Program-made: the position numbers and the translations under genes
Shown here: one piece after another, positions 1 through 8,828 of the stretch
Layout: each line of letters starts with the position of its first letter
How positions within the stretch are numbered: the first letter of the stretch is position 1
The notes under the pieces: generated by a model
Told to the model about the DNA's origin: nothing
Database searches by the model: none
The model's input: the letters and a program-made list of their open reading frames with translations, nothing else
Origin: Polymorphobacter sp.
GTDB taxonomy: Bacteria > Pseudomonadota > Alphaproteobacteria > Sphingomonadales > Sphingomonadaceae
DNA: 56,989 nucleotides
Direction of reading: 5' to 3'
Assembly: GCF_025362435.1 (NCBI RefSeq)
Contig: NZ_JANYGL010000148.1
Location: forward strand, 1 to 56,989

Positions 1-9
1 GTGACCTTG

Positions 10-33
10 GGTCCCCGCCTTCGCGGGGATGAC
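10..33. repeat. Short intergenic palindrome, truncated member of the GTCATCCC repeat family
   Basis: Seven-bp arms TCCCCGC (12-18) and GCGGGGA (23-29) enclose a CTTC loop, followed by TGAC. It looks like a variant half of the GTCATCCCGGC palindromes found elsewhere in this window at 21823, 23124 and 31988. It lies just upstream of the GST gene and may be the end of an upstream transcription unit. Confidence 0.5.
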
Positions 34-70
34 TGCATTTTAGCTCGCCCCCGTCCAAGCGGAGACCGCC

Positions 71-772
71 ATGTCCGACTATGACCTCTATTACTGGCCC
101 GTCCCGTTCCGCGGCCAGTTCGTCCGCGCCGTCCTCGCGCATGCCGGCAAGACATGGACCGAGCACGACGCCGGCGCGATCGGCAAGCTGATGGGCGCGG
201 CGGTCGCGGACATGCCGGTCCCGTTCATGGGCCCGCCGCTGCTCGTCGACCGCAAGGCGGACTTCGCCATCGCCCAGATGCCGGCGATCATCCTGTACCT
301 CGGCGAGACGCTCGACCTGCTGCCGCCGACCCCGGCGCTGCGGGCGATGACGATCAAGCTGGTCAACGACGCCAACGATGTCATCGACGAACTCACCATC
401 GACGGCGGCAAGCAGATGTGGACCGACAAGCGCTGGAGCGACTTCGTCCCGCGCCTCGAAAAGTGGATGGGGTTCTGGGAGGAGACCGGGCGGCGGCATG
501 GGCTGAGGGCGGACGCCGGCTTCGTGCTTGGTGGCGAGGCGGCGGGGGTTGCCGATGTCGTCACCGCGACGCTGTGGACGACGATGGGCGACCGCTTTCC
601 GAAGCTGCGGCGCATGCTCGAGGAGACGGCGCCGATGACGGCTGCGCTGGCGCGGCGGGTGTCGGCTTTGCCTGCGTTGGCGGCGTTGGCGGAGAAGGCG
701 CGGCGGGATTACGGGGATGCGTATTGTGGTGGGGAGATCGAGGCTTCGTTGCGGGGGGTTGTTGGCGGCTGA
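71..772 (+). CDS. Glutathione S-transferase family protein
   Basis: A 233-residue cytosolic protein. Residues 1-80 look like the thioredoxin-fold domain that binds glutathione: a YYWPVPFRGQFVR start and a QMPAIILYLGE segment at 69-79, matching the family's conserved acid/Ser-Ala-Ile-x-x-Tyr-Leu region, although Met-Pro replaces the usual Glu/Ser pair. The rest is a helical C-terminal domain, and the length is normal for the family. A GGAG ribosome site lies about 6 bases before the ATG. It would conjugate glutathione to electrophiles or isomerise a substrate; the substrate cannot be told. It is a single gene, convergent with the efflux operon and separated from it by a repeat element. Confidence 0.85.
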   Translation: MSDYDLYYWPVPFRGQFVRAVLAHAGKTWTEHDAGAIGKLMGAAVADMPVPFMGPPLLVDRKADFAIAQMPAIILYLGETLDLLPPTPALRAMTIKLVNDANDVIDELTIDGGKQMWTDKRWSDFVPRLEKWMGFWEETGRRHGLRADAGFVLGGEAAGVADVVTATLWTTMGDRFPKLRRMLEETAPMTAALARRVSALPALAALAEKARRDYGDAYCGGEIEASLRGVVGG

Positions 773-792
773 AGCTCGGCGGGAGCGATTGC

Positions 793-1141
793 GCTGTCCT
801 ACAGGGGTGCGGAGGGCTTACGTTTCGGGCTTCGAGTCGGGTCGCGTTGACCCGGAGATCGCGTTCTTTCTCATCGTTGGTCGCATGCTTCGCAAATCGT
901 GAACTCGCGAATTTTCTGCCGCTTTTGCTTTTTGCTCCCTGTCCTTCCCTTCCTGCTCCCCTCCCCTTCAGAGGGGTCGGGGGTGGGGCAGTCGCCACGA
1001 ACCCTCACCCCGTTTCAGCCCCCACCCCCGGGCCGCGCCAAGGGGCGCGTCTCTCGCCCCTCCCCTGAAGGGGAGGGGAGGCAGGTCGGACTTCAACCGC
1101 GAAACCGATGTCGATATCCCTGAACTTCGTGTGACCTTTCA
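793..1141. repeat. Dispersed non-coding repeat, copy A (about 350 bp)
   Basis: This fills the gap between the converging GST and efflux genes. It shares order and sequence with 32110-32428: a GCTGTCCTACA start, a TTCTTTCTCAT block, a CTCCCCTCCCCTTCAG block followed by a G-rich run and GGGGCAGTCGCCACGA, and a 24-base identical end at 1118-1141. Near its right side, 9-bp arms CCCCTCCCC (1057-1065) and GGGGAGGGG (1070-1078) form a hairpin. The short reading frames crossing it have no homologous start in the other copy. I see no gene in it. It could be a small mobile or REP-like element or a transcript-end structure. Confidence 0.6.
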
Positions 1142-1158
1142 GCCTCGCCGGCCGCGCC

Positions 1159-2553
1159 CTACTGCTTGACCCGGGCGACCTCGTCCGCACTCCACCCCCC
1201 GCCAAACGCCTGATAAAGCGCAACATAAGCCGTCAACCGATCCGCCCGCGCCTGCACCAGCGCCAAATCCGCCGTCAGCAACCCGCGCTGCGCATCGAGC
1301 TGGTCGATGTACGCCGAGTACCCCGCGCGATACCGGTTGCTCGCATTCCGCAGCGCCGCCGCGAGCGCATCGCGCTGCCCCGCCAGCGCCGTCGCCTGCT
1401 CGCCCGATCGCTGGACCCCGGCCAGTCCGTCGTCGACGTCGCGGAAGGCGCTCAATGTTGCGCGGCGGTAGGCGAAGGCCGCCTGGTCGCGGCGTGACCC
1501 CGCCGCGTCGATCGCGGCACGGCGGCGGCCGCCGTCGAGGATCGGCGACAGGACGTTGGCGCCGAGCGAATATAGCCCGATCGGGGTCATGAAGGCGGTC
1601 GAGAAGGCGATCCCCGCCCCGGCTGTCAGCGCGACGTCGGGAAGGAACGCCGCGCGGGCGCTGTCGAGCGAGCGGTCGGCGGCGACCACCGCCTGCTCGG
1701 CCTGGTACAGGTCGGGGCGGCGGCGGAGCAGGTCGGCGGGCAGCCCGTCGGGGATCGCCGGGGCGAGCAGCCGGTCGAGCGGCACGCCGCGCGCGATCGG
1801 CCCGGGCGTCACGCCGACGAGCAGGCTGAGCGCATCCTCCTGCCGCCGGATCGCCAGCTTCGCCTGCGGCACGAGCTGCTCGGTGGCGTGGTATTCGCCC
1901 TCGGCCTGGTGGAGTTCGAGGTTCGAGGTGTAGCCGGTCTCGGCCCGCCGCCGGGCGATCCGCAGCGCCTCGCTCCGCGCCGCCAGCGTCTGCTCGGCGA
2001 TCGTCAGCCGCAGGTCGAGCGCGCGCCGGTTGATATAGCCGGTGGCGACCCCGCCGGCGACGGCGAGGCGGACGGCGTCGCCCGCGCCAACGCTCGCCAG
2101 CGCCTGCGCCCGGGCGACGCGGGTCGCCTGCCGCAGCCGCCCGAACAGGTCGAGGTCGTAGCTCGCGGTCAGCTGCGGCTCGATGCTGTAGGCGAACAGC
2201 GGCGTGCCGAACGGGCTGATCTGCTGGCCGTTGTCGGTCCCGGCCGCCCCGCCGAGCTGCGGCGCCTGCTGCGCCCGGGCGGTCCGCGCGGCGGCGCGCG
2301 CCTCCTCGACCCGCGCCGCGGCGATGGCGATGTCGTCGTTGTCGGCGAGGGCGCGGGCGACCAGCGCGGTCAGCACCGGGTCGCCGAACGCCTGCCACCA
2401 GTCGGCGCGGACCGGCTCGCCGGGGCCGAGCGCGGTCCGCCATGCCGGGGGCGGGGCGACCGCGGCGGCGGCGGGCGGCGGCACCCGCGGACCGGCGCAC
2501 CCGCTCGCTGCCAGTGCGGCGGCAAGCAGGATGCGGCGATGCCCGCGGCTCAC
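1159..2553 (-). CDS. Outer membrane efflux lipoprotein (TolC/OprM/NodT family)
   Basis: A 464-residue outer-membrane channel component. The N-terminus has a signal peptide ending in a lipobox, ASGC with the lipidated Cys19, so it is probably a lipid-anchored OprM-type protein. The body has the repeated helical-hairpin composition of the family (for example RPDLYQAEQAVVAADRSLDSARAAF, split here in my reading as a conserved RRPDLYQAE block). It starts with GTG at 2553, which overlaps the stop of the membrane-fusion gene by 4 bases (GTGA), so it is the last gene of the efflux operon and translation is probably coupled. It provides the exit duct across the outer membrane for the EmrAB-like pump. 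Substrates are unknown. Confidence 0.9.
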   Translation of the reverse strand: MSRGHRRILLAAALAASGCAGPRVPPPAAAAVAPPPAWRTALGPGEPVRADWWQAFGDPVLTALVARALADNDDIAIAAARVEEARAAARTARAQQAPQLGGAAGTDNGQQISPFGTPLFAYSIEPQLTASYDLDLFGRLRQATRVARAQALASVGAGDAVRLAVAGGVATGYINRRALDLRLTIAEQTLAARSEALRIARRRAETGYTSNLELHQAEGEYHATEQLVPQAKLAIRRQEDALSLLVGVTPGPIARGVPLDRLLAPAIPDGLPADLLRRRPDLYQAEQAVVAADRSLDSARAAFLPDVALTAGAGIAFSTAFMTPIGLYSLGANVLSPILDGGRRRAAIDAAGSRRDQAAFAYRRATLSAFRDVDDGLAGVQRSGEQATALAGQRDALAAALRNASNRYRAGYSAYIDQLDAQRGLLTADLALVQARADRLTAYVALYQAFGGGWSADEVARVKQ

Positions 2554-3716
2554 GGCAGCCCCGGTCCGACGCCGGTCTCGACCCGCGCCTGCACCGACAT
2601 GCCGGGCCGCAGGCGGGCGGCGAGCGGCTGGCCGGGGTCGACGCGGATGCGGACCGCGATCCGCTGCGGCACCTTGGTGAAATTGCCGGTGGCGTTGTCG
2701 GCCTTGAGCACGGCGAACTCGGACCCCGCCGCCGGCGACACCCGCTCGACGTGCCCGTTGAGCCGGGCGTTGGCGAGCCCGTCGACGGTGAACGAGGCGG
2801 GCTGCCCGACCGCGATGCCGGCGGTCTGCGCCTCCTTGAAATTAGCGATGACCCATGTCTCGGGCGGGACGAGGAACATCAGCTGGGTCCCCGCGACGAC
2901 ATACTGGCCGACGCGGACCCCGACCTCGCTCAGCCGCCCGCTTTCGGGCGCCCGGATGACGGTGTTGGCGAGGTCGATCGCGGCGAGGCGCCGGGCGGCG
3001 TCGCTCCCCGCCACCCCCGCCTGCTGGCCGCCCCTCCCGACCGCGACGGTGCGGACGTCCTGCCGGGCGATGTCGCGCGCCGCCGCCGCCTGCCGGACCG
3101 CCGCCTCCGCCTGCCGCAGCGAGGCAAGCGTCTGGTCGCGCTCGCGCAGCGATACCGAGCCGTCGGTGACAAGGTCGTCGACCCGGCGCATGTCGGCCTG
3201 CGCCCGGGCCAGCTGCGCCTGGGCGTTGGCGACGGTGGCCTCCTGCGCCTCGACGCTCGCCTGACGCGACCGCGCCGCCTGCGCGCTGTTGGCGAGGGTC
3301 GCCTGCGCCGCATCGACCTGCGCCGCCGCCTGGTCGACCCGCTCGCGGTAGATGCGGTCGTCGATCGTCACCAGCGGCTGGCCGACGACGACGGTGTCGA
3401 AGTCGCGGACGAGGACCCTGGTGACATAGCCGCTGACCTGCGGGCTGATCACCGTCGTCCGGCCGCGGACATAGGCGTTGTCGGTCGATTCGGCGGCGGT
3501 GGCGAAGGGCGGCAGCCGCCACGCGGCGAGGACCGCGGCGACGCCGCCGACCGCGAGGAGGAGGACGAAGACCAGCCCGATGCCGGAAGGCGGCTTGGGC
3601 CGCCACATCGACCCCGCCGACGGCGGCGGGTTGGCGCCGCGAAGCTCGGCCTGCCGCGCCTCGGTCGGGGGCACGGCGGCAGGAGCGACGGGCACGGGAG
3701 GGCTCGGCTCGGTCAT
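2550..3716 (-). CDS. HlyD/EmrA-type membrane fusion protein
   Basis: A 388-residue periplasmic adaptor. After a proline-rich cytoplasmic tail there is one membrane segment at about residues 45-66, then TDNAYVRG (78-85) and SPQVSGYV (91-98), the hallmark of the EmrA/HlyD lipoyl half-motif. A long Ala/Gln-rich coiled-coil hairpin follows, then the second lipoyl half and a beta-barrel (VIANFKEAQ, GMSVQARVE). The ATG at 3714-3716 overlaps the stop of the transporter gene (ATGA). It bridges the inner-membrane pump and the outer-membrane channel. Longer open frames reaching further upstream run through the transporter gene out of frame and are not real. Confidence 0.92.
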   Translation of the reverse strand: MTEPSPPVPVAPAAVPPTEARQAELRGANPPPSAGSMWRPKPPSGIGLVFVLLLAVGGVAAVLAAWRLPPFATAAESTDNAYVRGRTTVISPQVSGYVTRVLVRDFDTVVVGQPLVTIDDRIYRERVDQAAAQVDAAQATLANSAQAARSRQASVEAQEATVANAQAQLARAQADMRRVDDLVTDGSVSLRERDQTLASLRQAEAAVRQAAAARDIARQDVRTVAVGRGGQQAGVAGSDAARRLAAIDLANTVIRAPESGRLSEVGVRVGQYVVAGTQLMFLVPPETWVIANFKEAQTAGIAVGQPASFTVDGLANARLNGHVERVSPAAGSEFAVLKADNATGNFTKVPQRIAVRIRVDPGQPLAARLRPGMSVQARVETGVGPGLP

Positions 3717-5374
3717 GCGCCCGCCCCTACCAGCGCCGCCCGCCGGACGCGAACCCCGCGTCGCCAGAGGATAAACAGGAGATACAGCGTCGTCGACGCC
3801 GCCAGCAGCGCGACGAGGCGGAAGACGTCGTCGAAGGCGAGCACGGTTGCCTCCCGCGTCGTCGCCTGGGAGAGCAGCGCCGCCCCCTCGGCACTGCGCA
3901 GCCGCGGGTCGCCGATCACCCGGGCGACCGCCGCGCCGCCCGCCGCCAGCCGCTGCGCGACCATCGGGTCGGTTGGGTCGATCGAGCCGACGAGCTCGGC
4001 GCTGATCGCCTTCTCGCGGATCGTCTCGTAGGTGCCGAGGAACGCCGACCCGGCCAGCGTGCCGATGTTGTTGAGGATCCCGAACAAAGTGAAGAAGCTG
4101 ATGATATGCCCCGCCCCCTGCTGGAGCGCGCGGGTCATGCCGAACAGCAGCGACGGGCCGATGAAGAAGGTCGCGGCGAAGGCGATCAGCGCCTGCGTCG
4201 CGTACATCTGCTCGGGCCGGGTCAGGCTGGTCGCCTGCGAATCGATGTAGGCGGCGACTGCGACGAGGCCGATCGCCAGCATCACCGGGTGGGTCAGCTT
4301 GTTGACGTCGAGCGTCACCGCGCTCGCCACCGCTCCGGCGATCGATGCCACGAAGATGATCGCGAACAGGACGATCATCTGGTCGTTGGTCTGGCCGAGC
4401 GCGTTGAGCAGCCCGACCGCGGCATAGTTCTGCTCCGACAGGACGATCCGCGCCATGAAGGCGACGACGGTGAAGCGCAGCAGGTCGGCGCTGCCCAGCC
4501 AGCGGGTGTTGATCAGCGGGTGGGCGCGCCGATGCTCGATAGCAAGCGCCGCAAGGAACAGCGGGATCGCCGCGGCGAGCGCCCAGCCGACCCACGGGGT
4601 GTCGGTCCACCACACGATCCGCCCCTCGCCGAGGACCGCGGCGAACAGCGCCACCGCCCCGGTGAACAGCGAGAAGGTGACGAAGTCGAGCGGCTCGAAC
4701 GCCGGTGCCCGCTCCGACGGCGGCAGCCGCAGCGCCCCGACCCCGGCGAGACACAGCAAGGTCAGCCCGAGCTCGAACAGGTACAGCGTCCGCCATTGCG
4801 ACATCTCGAGCAGGTCGGGCGAGAACAGCCGCGCCAGCGGGGTCGCACACTGGGGGATGGCGATGCCGAGGACGATCGCCTTGAGCCGCCACTTCGCCGG
4901 CAGCGCCTGCATCATGTAGTAAAGCGCGAGGCTGCTCACCGCCGCCCCCGCCATGCCGCTCGCAGCGCGCACCGCCACCGCCGACCAGAAGCCGCGGACG
5001 AACAAATGGGCGAAGGTCAGCAGGGCATAGGCGCCGAGGAAGATGACGGTGAACGGCCGCAGCCCGAACTGCTGGCGGAACTTGATCAGCAGCAGGTTCA
5101 TCGACGTATTAGTCATGACGTACGCCGTCGGCAGCCACGCGATCTCGCTCGGGTCGAGGCCGAGCGGGCCCTGCAGATAGATGGTGTTGACCGAGATCAG
5201 CGCGGTGCCGAGCCCGCCGGTCAGCCCGAGCAGCACCCCGATCGCGCCATAAGCGTAGCGCCGCGGGAGGGGATGGTCGGGCGACGCCGGCGACCCGGGC
5301 AGTGCCGGCCGCTCGTTGGGCGCGAACTGCCACGTCTCCTCGGCGAAGAAGCGGCGCAGGCGATCGGCAAGCAT
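3713..5374 (-). CDS. MFS drug exporter, DHA2 (EmrB/QacA) family
   Basis: A 553-residue inner-membrane protein with about 14 hydrophobic segments, the DHA2 pattern. It exports drugs or other toxic compounds by proton antiport and is the first gene of a three-gene EmrB-EmrA-channel operon. A GTG at 5381-5383 would add three residues, but the ATG at 5372-5374 is preferred because GGGAAGGT lies 6-10 bases before it and directly abuts the GTG. The loop rich in charged residues near positions 1-40 is cytoplasmic. No regulator gene is linked, and the 370-base gap upstream separates it from a divergent operon. Confidence 0.92.
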   Translation of the reverse strand: MLADRLRRFFAEETWQFAPNERPALPGSPASPDHPLPRRYAYGAIGVLLGLTGGLGTALISVNTIYLQGPLGLDPSEIAWLPTAYVMTNTSMNLLLIKFRQQFGLRPFTVIFLGAYALLTFAHLFVRGFWSAVAVRAASGMAGAAVSSLALYYMMQALPAKWRLKAIVLGIAIPQCATPLARLFSPDLLEMSQWRTLYLFELGLTLLCLAGVGALRLPPSERAPAFEPLDFVTFSLFTGAVALFAAVLGEGRIVWWTDTPWVGWALAAAIPLFLAALAIEHRRAHPLINTRWLGSADLLRFTVVAFMARIVLSEQNYAAVGLLNALGQTNDQMIVLFAIIFVASIAGAVASAVTLDVNKLTHPVMLAIGLVAVAAYIDSQATSLTRPEQMYATQALIAFAATFFIGPSLLFGMTRALQQGAGHIISFFTLFGILNNIGTLAGSAFLGTYETIREKAISAELVGSIDPTDPMVAQRLAAGGAAVARVIGDPRLRSAEGAALLSQATTREATVLAFDDVFRLVALLAASTTLYLLFILWRRGVRVRRAALVGAGA

Positions 5375-5407
5375 GGCGACCACCTTCCCGTCAAACTGCG
5401 CGCCCGT

Positions 5408-5439
5408 CGATTGGCAACCGGGCTCGCGCTTGTCAATCG
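5408..5439. promoter_or_regulatory. Imperfect inverted repeat upstream of the efflux operon; rest of the 5375-5745 gap has no visible gene
   Basis: CGATTGGCA (5408-5416) and TGTCAATCG (about 5430-5438) pair with one mismatch. They lie 35-65 bases upstream of the exporter start in a 370-base divergent intergenic region. This is where an operator for a TetR/MarR/LysR-type regulator would be expected, but no such regulator is in the window. I see no convincing -35/-10 pair and no small gene in the remainder of the gap. Confidence 0.25.
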
Positions 5440-5745
5440 GACATCACCAGCGAGCGGTCGCCGGCACGAAGAAGGGCTGCCAACCAGGAATTTGCATCGT
5501 GCAGTCGATCAACCGGCGGTGGGGTCCCTCCCGCGATGATCGTCACAGGGGTGCGAGGATCCTGCCGAATCAAAGACAACGTCGGGATGAGCGGCCCCGA
5601 CGGCAGGCCGGTCGGCCGCAGTTAATCGAAGACGATCCCATGAAATAAATGTGAATCAGGACCGCCGGCCTAATATTTGTTGCGACTCACCGAGATAAAT
5701 GAAATCCTGCTCGTCAGGCGGGTGGGACCGCCGGGGGGACGGGTC

Positions 5746-6846
5746 ATGGCGCTTTACCGCATCATCGGCGAACACCTGATCAGCGACGACGAGTATGCGC
5801 GAAAAGGTGACACGGTCGCCGCCGCGCTCACCGCCAACGGCCGCGGCGCCGCCCATCCATCCATTGCCCTGCAATCGGGACGGACCCTGTCGTTTGACGC
5901 GCCGATCGCCGCGGCGCAGCCCGCCGCCCTGACCGCCTTCCCGCCGATCGCCTTCGGCCAGCCGCTGACGATCGACATCCGCCAGGTCTATTCGGGCAAG
6001 GTCCACTGGCGCGACCTCAGCGGCACAGGCGACATCGCGGTCGTCTCGGGGGTCAAGAACTGGAGCGTGTTCAACGCCAGCGCCCGCGCGCTCAACTTCG
6101 TTGCCAAGCACACCGGCGCCAACACCATGCTGCCGATGCCGGGCGCGCTGACCGACGGGACGGCGATCGTCGCCTATGTCCCGGCCGTCGCCACTGAGCA
6201 GCTGCTGGTGTCGTTCGAACTGACCGGCGCCCCACGCGACGACGGCGTCCTCGCGACGCTGTCGAGCGCGTTCCAGGCGGCGGCGACGATGCCGCTGTTC
6301 CTGCCGTATCAGGGGGCGATCATGGCGGCGGGCTCGATCATCCCGCTCGCCGGCAAGCTGATCGGTGCGTTGACCAACGGATCGAGCATGTGGAGCGAGA
6401 CCGAGACGGTCAACTTCGGCAAGCCGGGCACGACGACCTCGGTCGCCGACTTCCGCCTCGCCGCCCGCGCCGGGTCGGGGCTCGAGGCGTACACCTATCG
6501 TCCCGACGTCGGCCTCGTCGACAACACCGGCGCGCTCTATAATGGCGACGAGCCGTACATCGTCATCGCCATCTACGGCGGCCAGAACAGCGAGCTCGAA
6601 GGCTTTGCCCCCGCCGTCGCCAGCGCCGAGCTGCTCAAGCGCTTCTACGGCGCCCAGAACGGCGTCGGCAATGCGATCGGCGACCTCATCGACATCGTCA
6701 AGCTCGCCTCCGACGTCAAGAACCGCCACGCCGCCGACCAGCTCAAGGCGCGGATCGCCGCTGCCGGCGGGGCCGACACTACCAAGCTGACCGCACAGCT
6801 CGCGGCGACGGTCGCCAACATCCTCGACCCGACGCTGCGGCCGTAA
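5746..6846 (+). CDS. Uncharacterised protein, first gene of a four-gene hydrolase operon
   Basis: A 366-residue protein I do not recognise. The ATG at 5746 follows a GGGGGGAC ribosome site; a TTG at 5677 is also open but has no such site. There is no signal peptide. The first half is beta-rich (LTIDIRQVYSGKVHW, DIAVVSGVKNWSVFNAS). Around residues 185-210 lies a glycine-rich hydrophobic stretch (AAATMPLFLPYQGAIMAAG continuing into SIIPLAGKLIGAL) long enough to touch or cross a membrane. After it comes a second beta region (DEPYIVIAIYGG) and a helical tail. It is followed after 2 bases by the metallopeptidase-like gene, so the two are surely cotranscribed. Any toxin or pore role is only a guess. 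Confidence 0.75.
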   Translation: MALYRIIGEHLISDDEYARKGDTVAAALTANGRGAAHPSIALQSGRTLSFDAPIAAAQPAALTAFPPIAFGQPLTIDIRQVYSGKVHWRDLSGTGDIAVVSGVKNWSVFNASARALNFVAKHTGANTMLPMPGALTDGTAIVAYVPAVATEQLLVSFELTGAPRDDGVLATLSSAFQAAATMPLFLPYQGAIMAAGSIIPLAGKLIGALTNGSSMWSETETVNFGKPGTTTSVADFRLAARAGSGLEAYTYRPDVGLVDNTGALYNGDEPYIVIAIYGGQNSELEGFAPAVASAELLKRFYGAQNGVGNAIGDLIDIVKLASDVKNRHAADQLKARIAAAGGADTTKLTAQLAATVANILDPTLRP

Positions 6847-6848
6847 TC

Positions 6849-8828
6849 GTGGCCGGCACGGCCCCTGCGACCCTTGCGCCGCAGCCGCCGGTCCCGTCGT
6901 CGCGGCGGCTGCAGATTTATGCCGTCGATCCGTCGCTGGCGATCGACAATGCGACCGCGGCCTTTGCCACCGCGACCCTCAGCGTGCCGTGGCGCGAGCC
7001 CTACGACGCGCCGTTCGAGGCGGGTCCGGTCAACGAATATCTCGAGGTCGTCGACGTCGATCCCGAGAGCGGGGCCTACTACCAGCCGGTCGACCTCGAC
7101 GATCCCTACCTACTCGCGACCGATGGCTATCCGCCGTCGGAGAGCAACCCGCAGTTCCATCAGCAGATGGCGTTCGCCGTCGCCAGCTACACGATCCAGA
7201 CCTTCGAGAAGGCGCTCGGGCGCCGCGTCCTGTGGTCGGCGTCGTCGATCGACTTCGCCTACGTCCAGCGGCTGCGCATCTACCCGCACGCGCTGCGGGC
7301 ACGGAACGCCTATTACAGCCCGGCGAAGAAGGCGCTGCTGTTCGGCTATTACCCCGAGCCAAACCCGGCGGACGTCTATGCCGTCAAGGACATGTGGGTG
7401 TTCGGCTGCCTGTCGCACGACATCGTCGCCCACGAGACGAGCCACGCCATCCTCGACGGTGTCAACTCGCGCTTCATCGAGGACTCGGCCCCCGACTCGC
7501 TCGCCTTCCACGAGGGGCTCGCCGACATCGTTGCGCTGCTCCAGCGTTTCACCTTCGCCGACGCCGTCCGGTCGGAGATCGGGCGCCATGTCGGAACCCT
7601 CGATTCGCCGACGCTGCTGAGCGGCCTCGCCCGGCAATTCGGCCTCGCGTCGCAGCGCACCGACGGCCTGCCCCCCGGGCCGCTGCGCGACGCGGTGGTC
7701 AAGGACAAGGGCACGCCGGTCGACCTGTCGAACTTCACCGAGGCGCACCAGCGGGGGGCGCGACTGCTGTCGGCGGTCTATGCCGCCTTCATCGAGATCT
7801 ACCGGATCGAGGCCGACAAGATCCTCCAGATCGCGGTGCCCGTCGCGCCGGGGATGCCGCTCGATCCGCGGGTCGTCGACCGCCTTGCCAGCGAAGCCGT
7901 CGAGGCGGCGAGCCATCTCCTGACGATGTGCATCCGCGCGCTCGACTATCTGCCGCCGTCGACGGTCGACTTCGGCGACTATCTCCGGGCGATCGTCACC
8001 GCCGACTATGATCTCGATCCGGTCGATCCGTATGGGTATCGCCGGGCGATCATCGGCACCTTCCGCCGCTTCGGCGTCGTCCCGAACGACGTCCGCTCGC
8101 TCGCCGAGGACAGCCTGTGGTGGGACGTCTGCCCGCCCCGCGGCACGGCGAGTTCGACCAATCCGCAGCCGCCGCGCAAGGGCGAGACGGAGCTCGACCT
8201 CGACCCGCTGTTCGACCGCCGGGCGATCTTCGAGCAGTCGAAGCACAACGCATTCGTCATCCACGAACTGCTGATGGCCGACCCCGTGCTGTGCGAACAG
8301 CTGGGGCTGCTCCTCGACGCCAGCGACCGGCAGACCGGAGCCGCCAAGCTGTCGATGGCATGGGTCGCCAACCGGACGTCGCCGTTCGAGGTCCATAGCG
8401 TCCGCATGGCGCGGCGGGTCAAGGGCGACCGGCAGCTTCGCCAGTTGTTTATCACGATCACCCAGTGGCGCCGCGGCTATCTTGATCCGGCGGTGCAGGC
8501 CGATGTCGATAGCGGCGCGATCCCGCCCCCCGAGGCCGACTTCAAGGTTCGCGGCGGGGCGACGCTGATCATCGACCTCCGCGCCCACCGCAGCGCGCGG
8601 GCGCCGAAATACGGCCGCTCGTCGACGGCCCGCACCTCGATATTCGCGCTGCCGCGAACCGTCATCCAGCAGCCCGCCGACGACGACGCCCGGCTTGCGG
8701 CGATCCGGAGCCATCGCCAGACGGTCGAGGACGCCGCGCTCAGGCTGGCTTATGCCGCGCCCGCCGTCGCCGGAACCGAGCCGCTGGCGATCGTCCACGC
8801 CGCGCGCGGGACCGCTTATGCCGCTTAG
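6849..8828 (+). CDS. Gluzincin-like (thermolysin-type HExxH) metallopeptidase-like protein
   Basis: A 659-residue protein with a GTG start only 2 bases after the previous stop. Zinc-site motif HETSH at residues 195-199 is followed by HEGLAD with Glu222, the HExxH...E(xxx)D spacing of the thermolysin/gluzincin clan, so the catalytic Glu196 and three zinc ligands appear intact. There is no signal peptide or obvious propeptide, unlike secreted M4 enzymes, which suggests action in the cytoplasm or delivery by another route. Residues 240-420 are helical. The C-terminal 200 residues (ADFKVRGGATLIIDLRAH) are beta-rich and unassigned. It overlaps the next gene by 11 bases. Substrate unknown. Confidence 0.78.
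   Translation: MAGTAPATLAPQPPVPSSRRLQIYAVDPSLAIDNATAAFATATLSVPWREPYDAPFEAGPVNEYLEVVDVDPESGAYYQPVDLDDPYLLATDGYPPSESNPQFHQQMAFAVASYTIQTFEKALGRRVLWSASSIDFAYVQRLRIYPHALRARNAYYSPAKKALLFGYYPEPNPADVYAVKDMWVFGCLSHDIVAHETSHAILDGVNSRFIEDSAPDSLAFHEGLADIVALLQRFTFADAVRSEIGRHVGTLDSPTLLSGLARQFGLASQRTDGLPPGPLRDAVVKDKGTPVDLSNFTEAHQRGARLLSAVYAAFIEIYRIEADKILQIAVPVAPGMPLDPRVVDRLASEAVEAASHLLTMCIRALDYLPPSTVDFGDYLRAIVTADYDLDPVDPYGYRRAIIGTFRRFGVVPNDVRSLAEDSLWWDVCPPRGTASSTNPQPPRKGETELDLDPLFDRRAIFEQSKHNAFVIHELLMADPVLCEQLGLLLDASDRQTGAAKLSMAWVANRTSPFEVHSVRMARRVKGDRQLRQLFITITQWRRGYLDPAVQADVDSGAIPPPEADFKVRGGATLIIDLRAHRSARAPKYGRSSTARTSIFALPRTVIQQPADDDARLAAIRSHRQTVEDAALRLAYAAPAVAGTEPLAIVHAARGTAYAA

Noticed and set aside
1139-2500. 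Long Arg-rich frame antisense-shifted over the efflux channel gene
   Set aside because: It is an alternative frame of the same strand with Arg/Ala/Pro bias typical of GC-rich shadow frames. The lipoprotein frame has a full family match.
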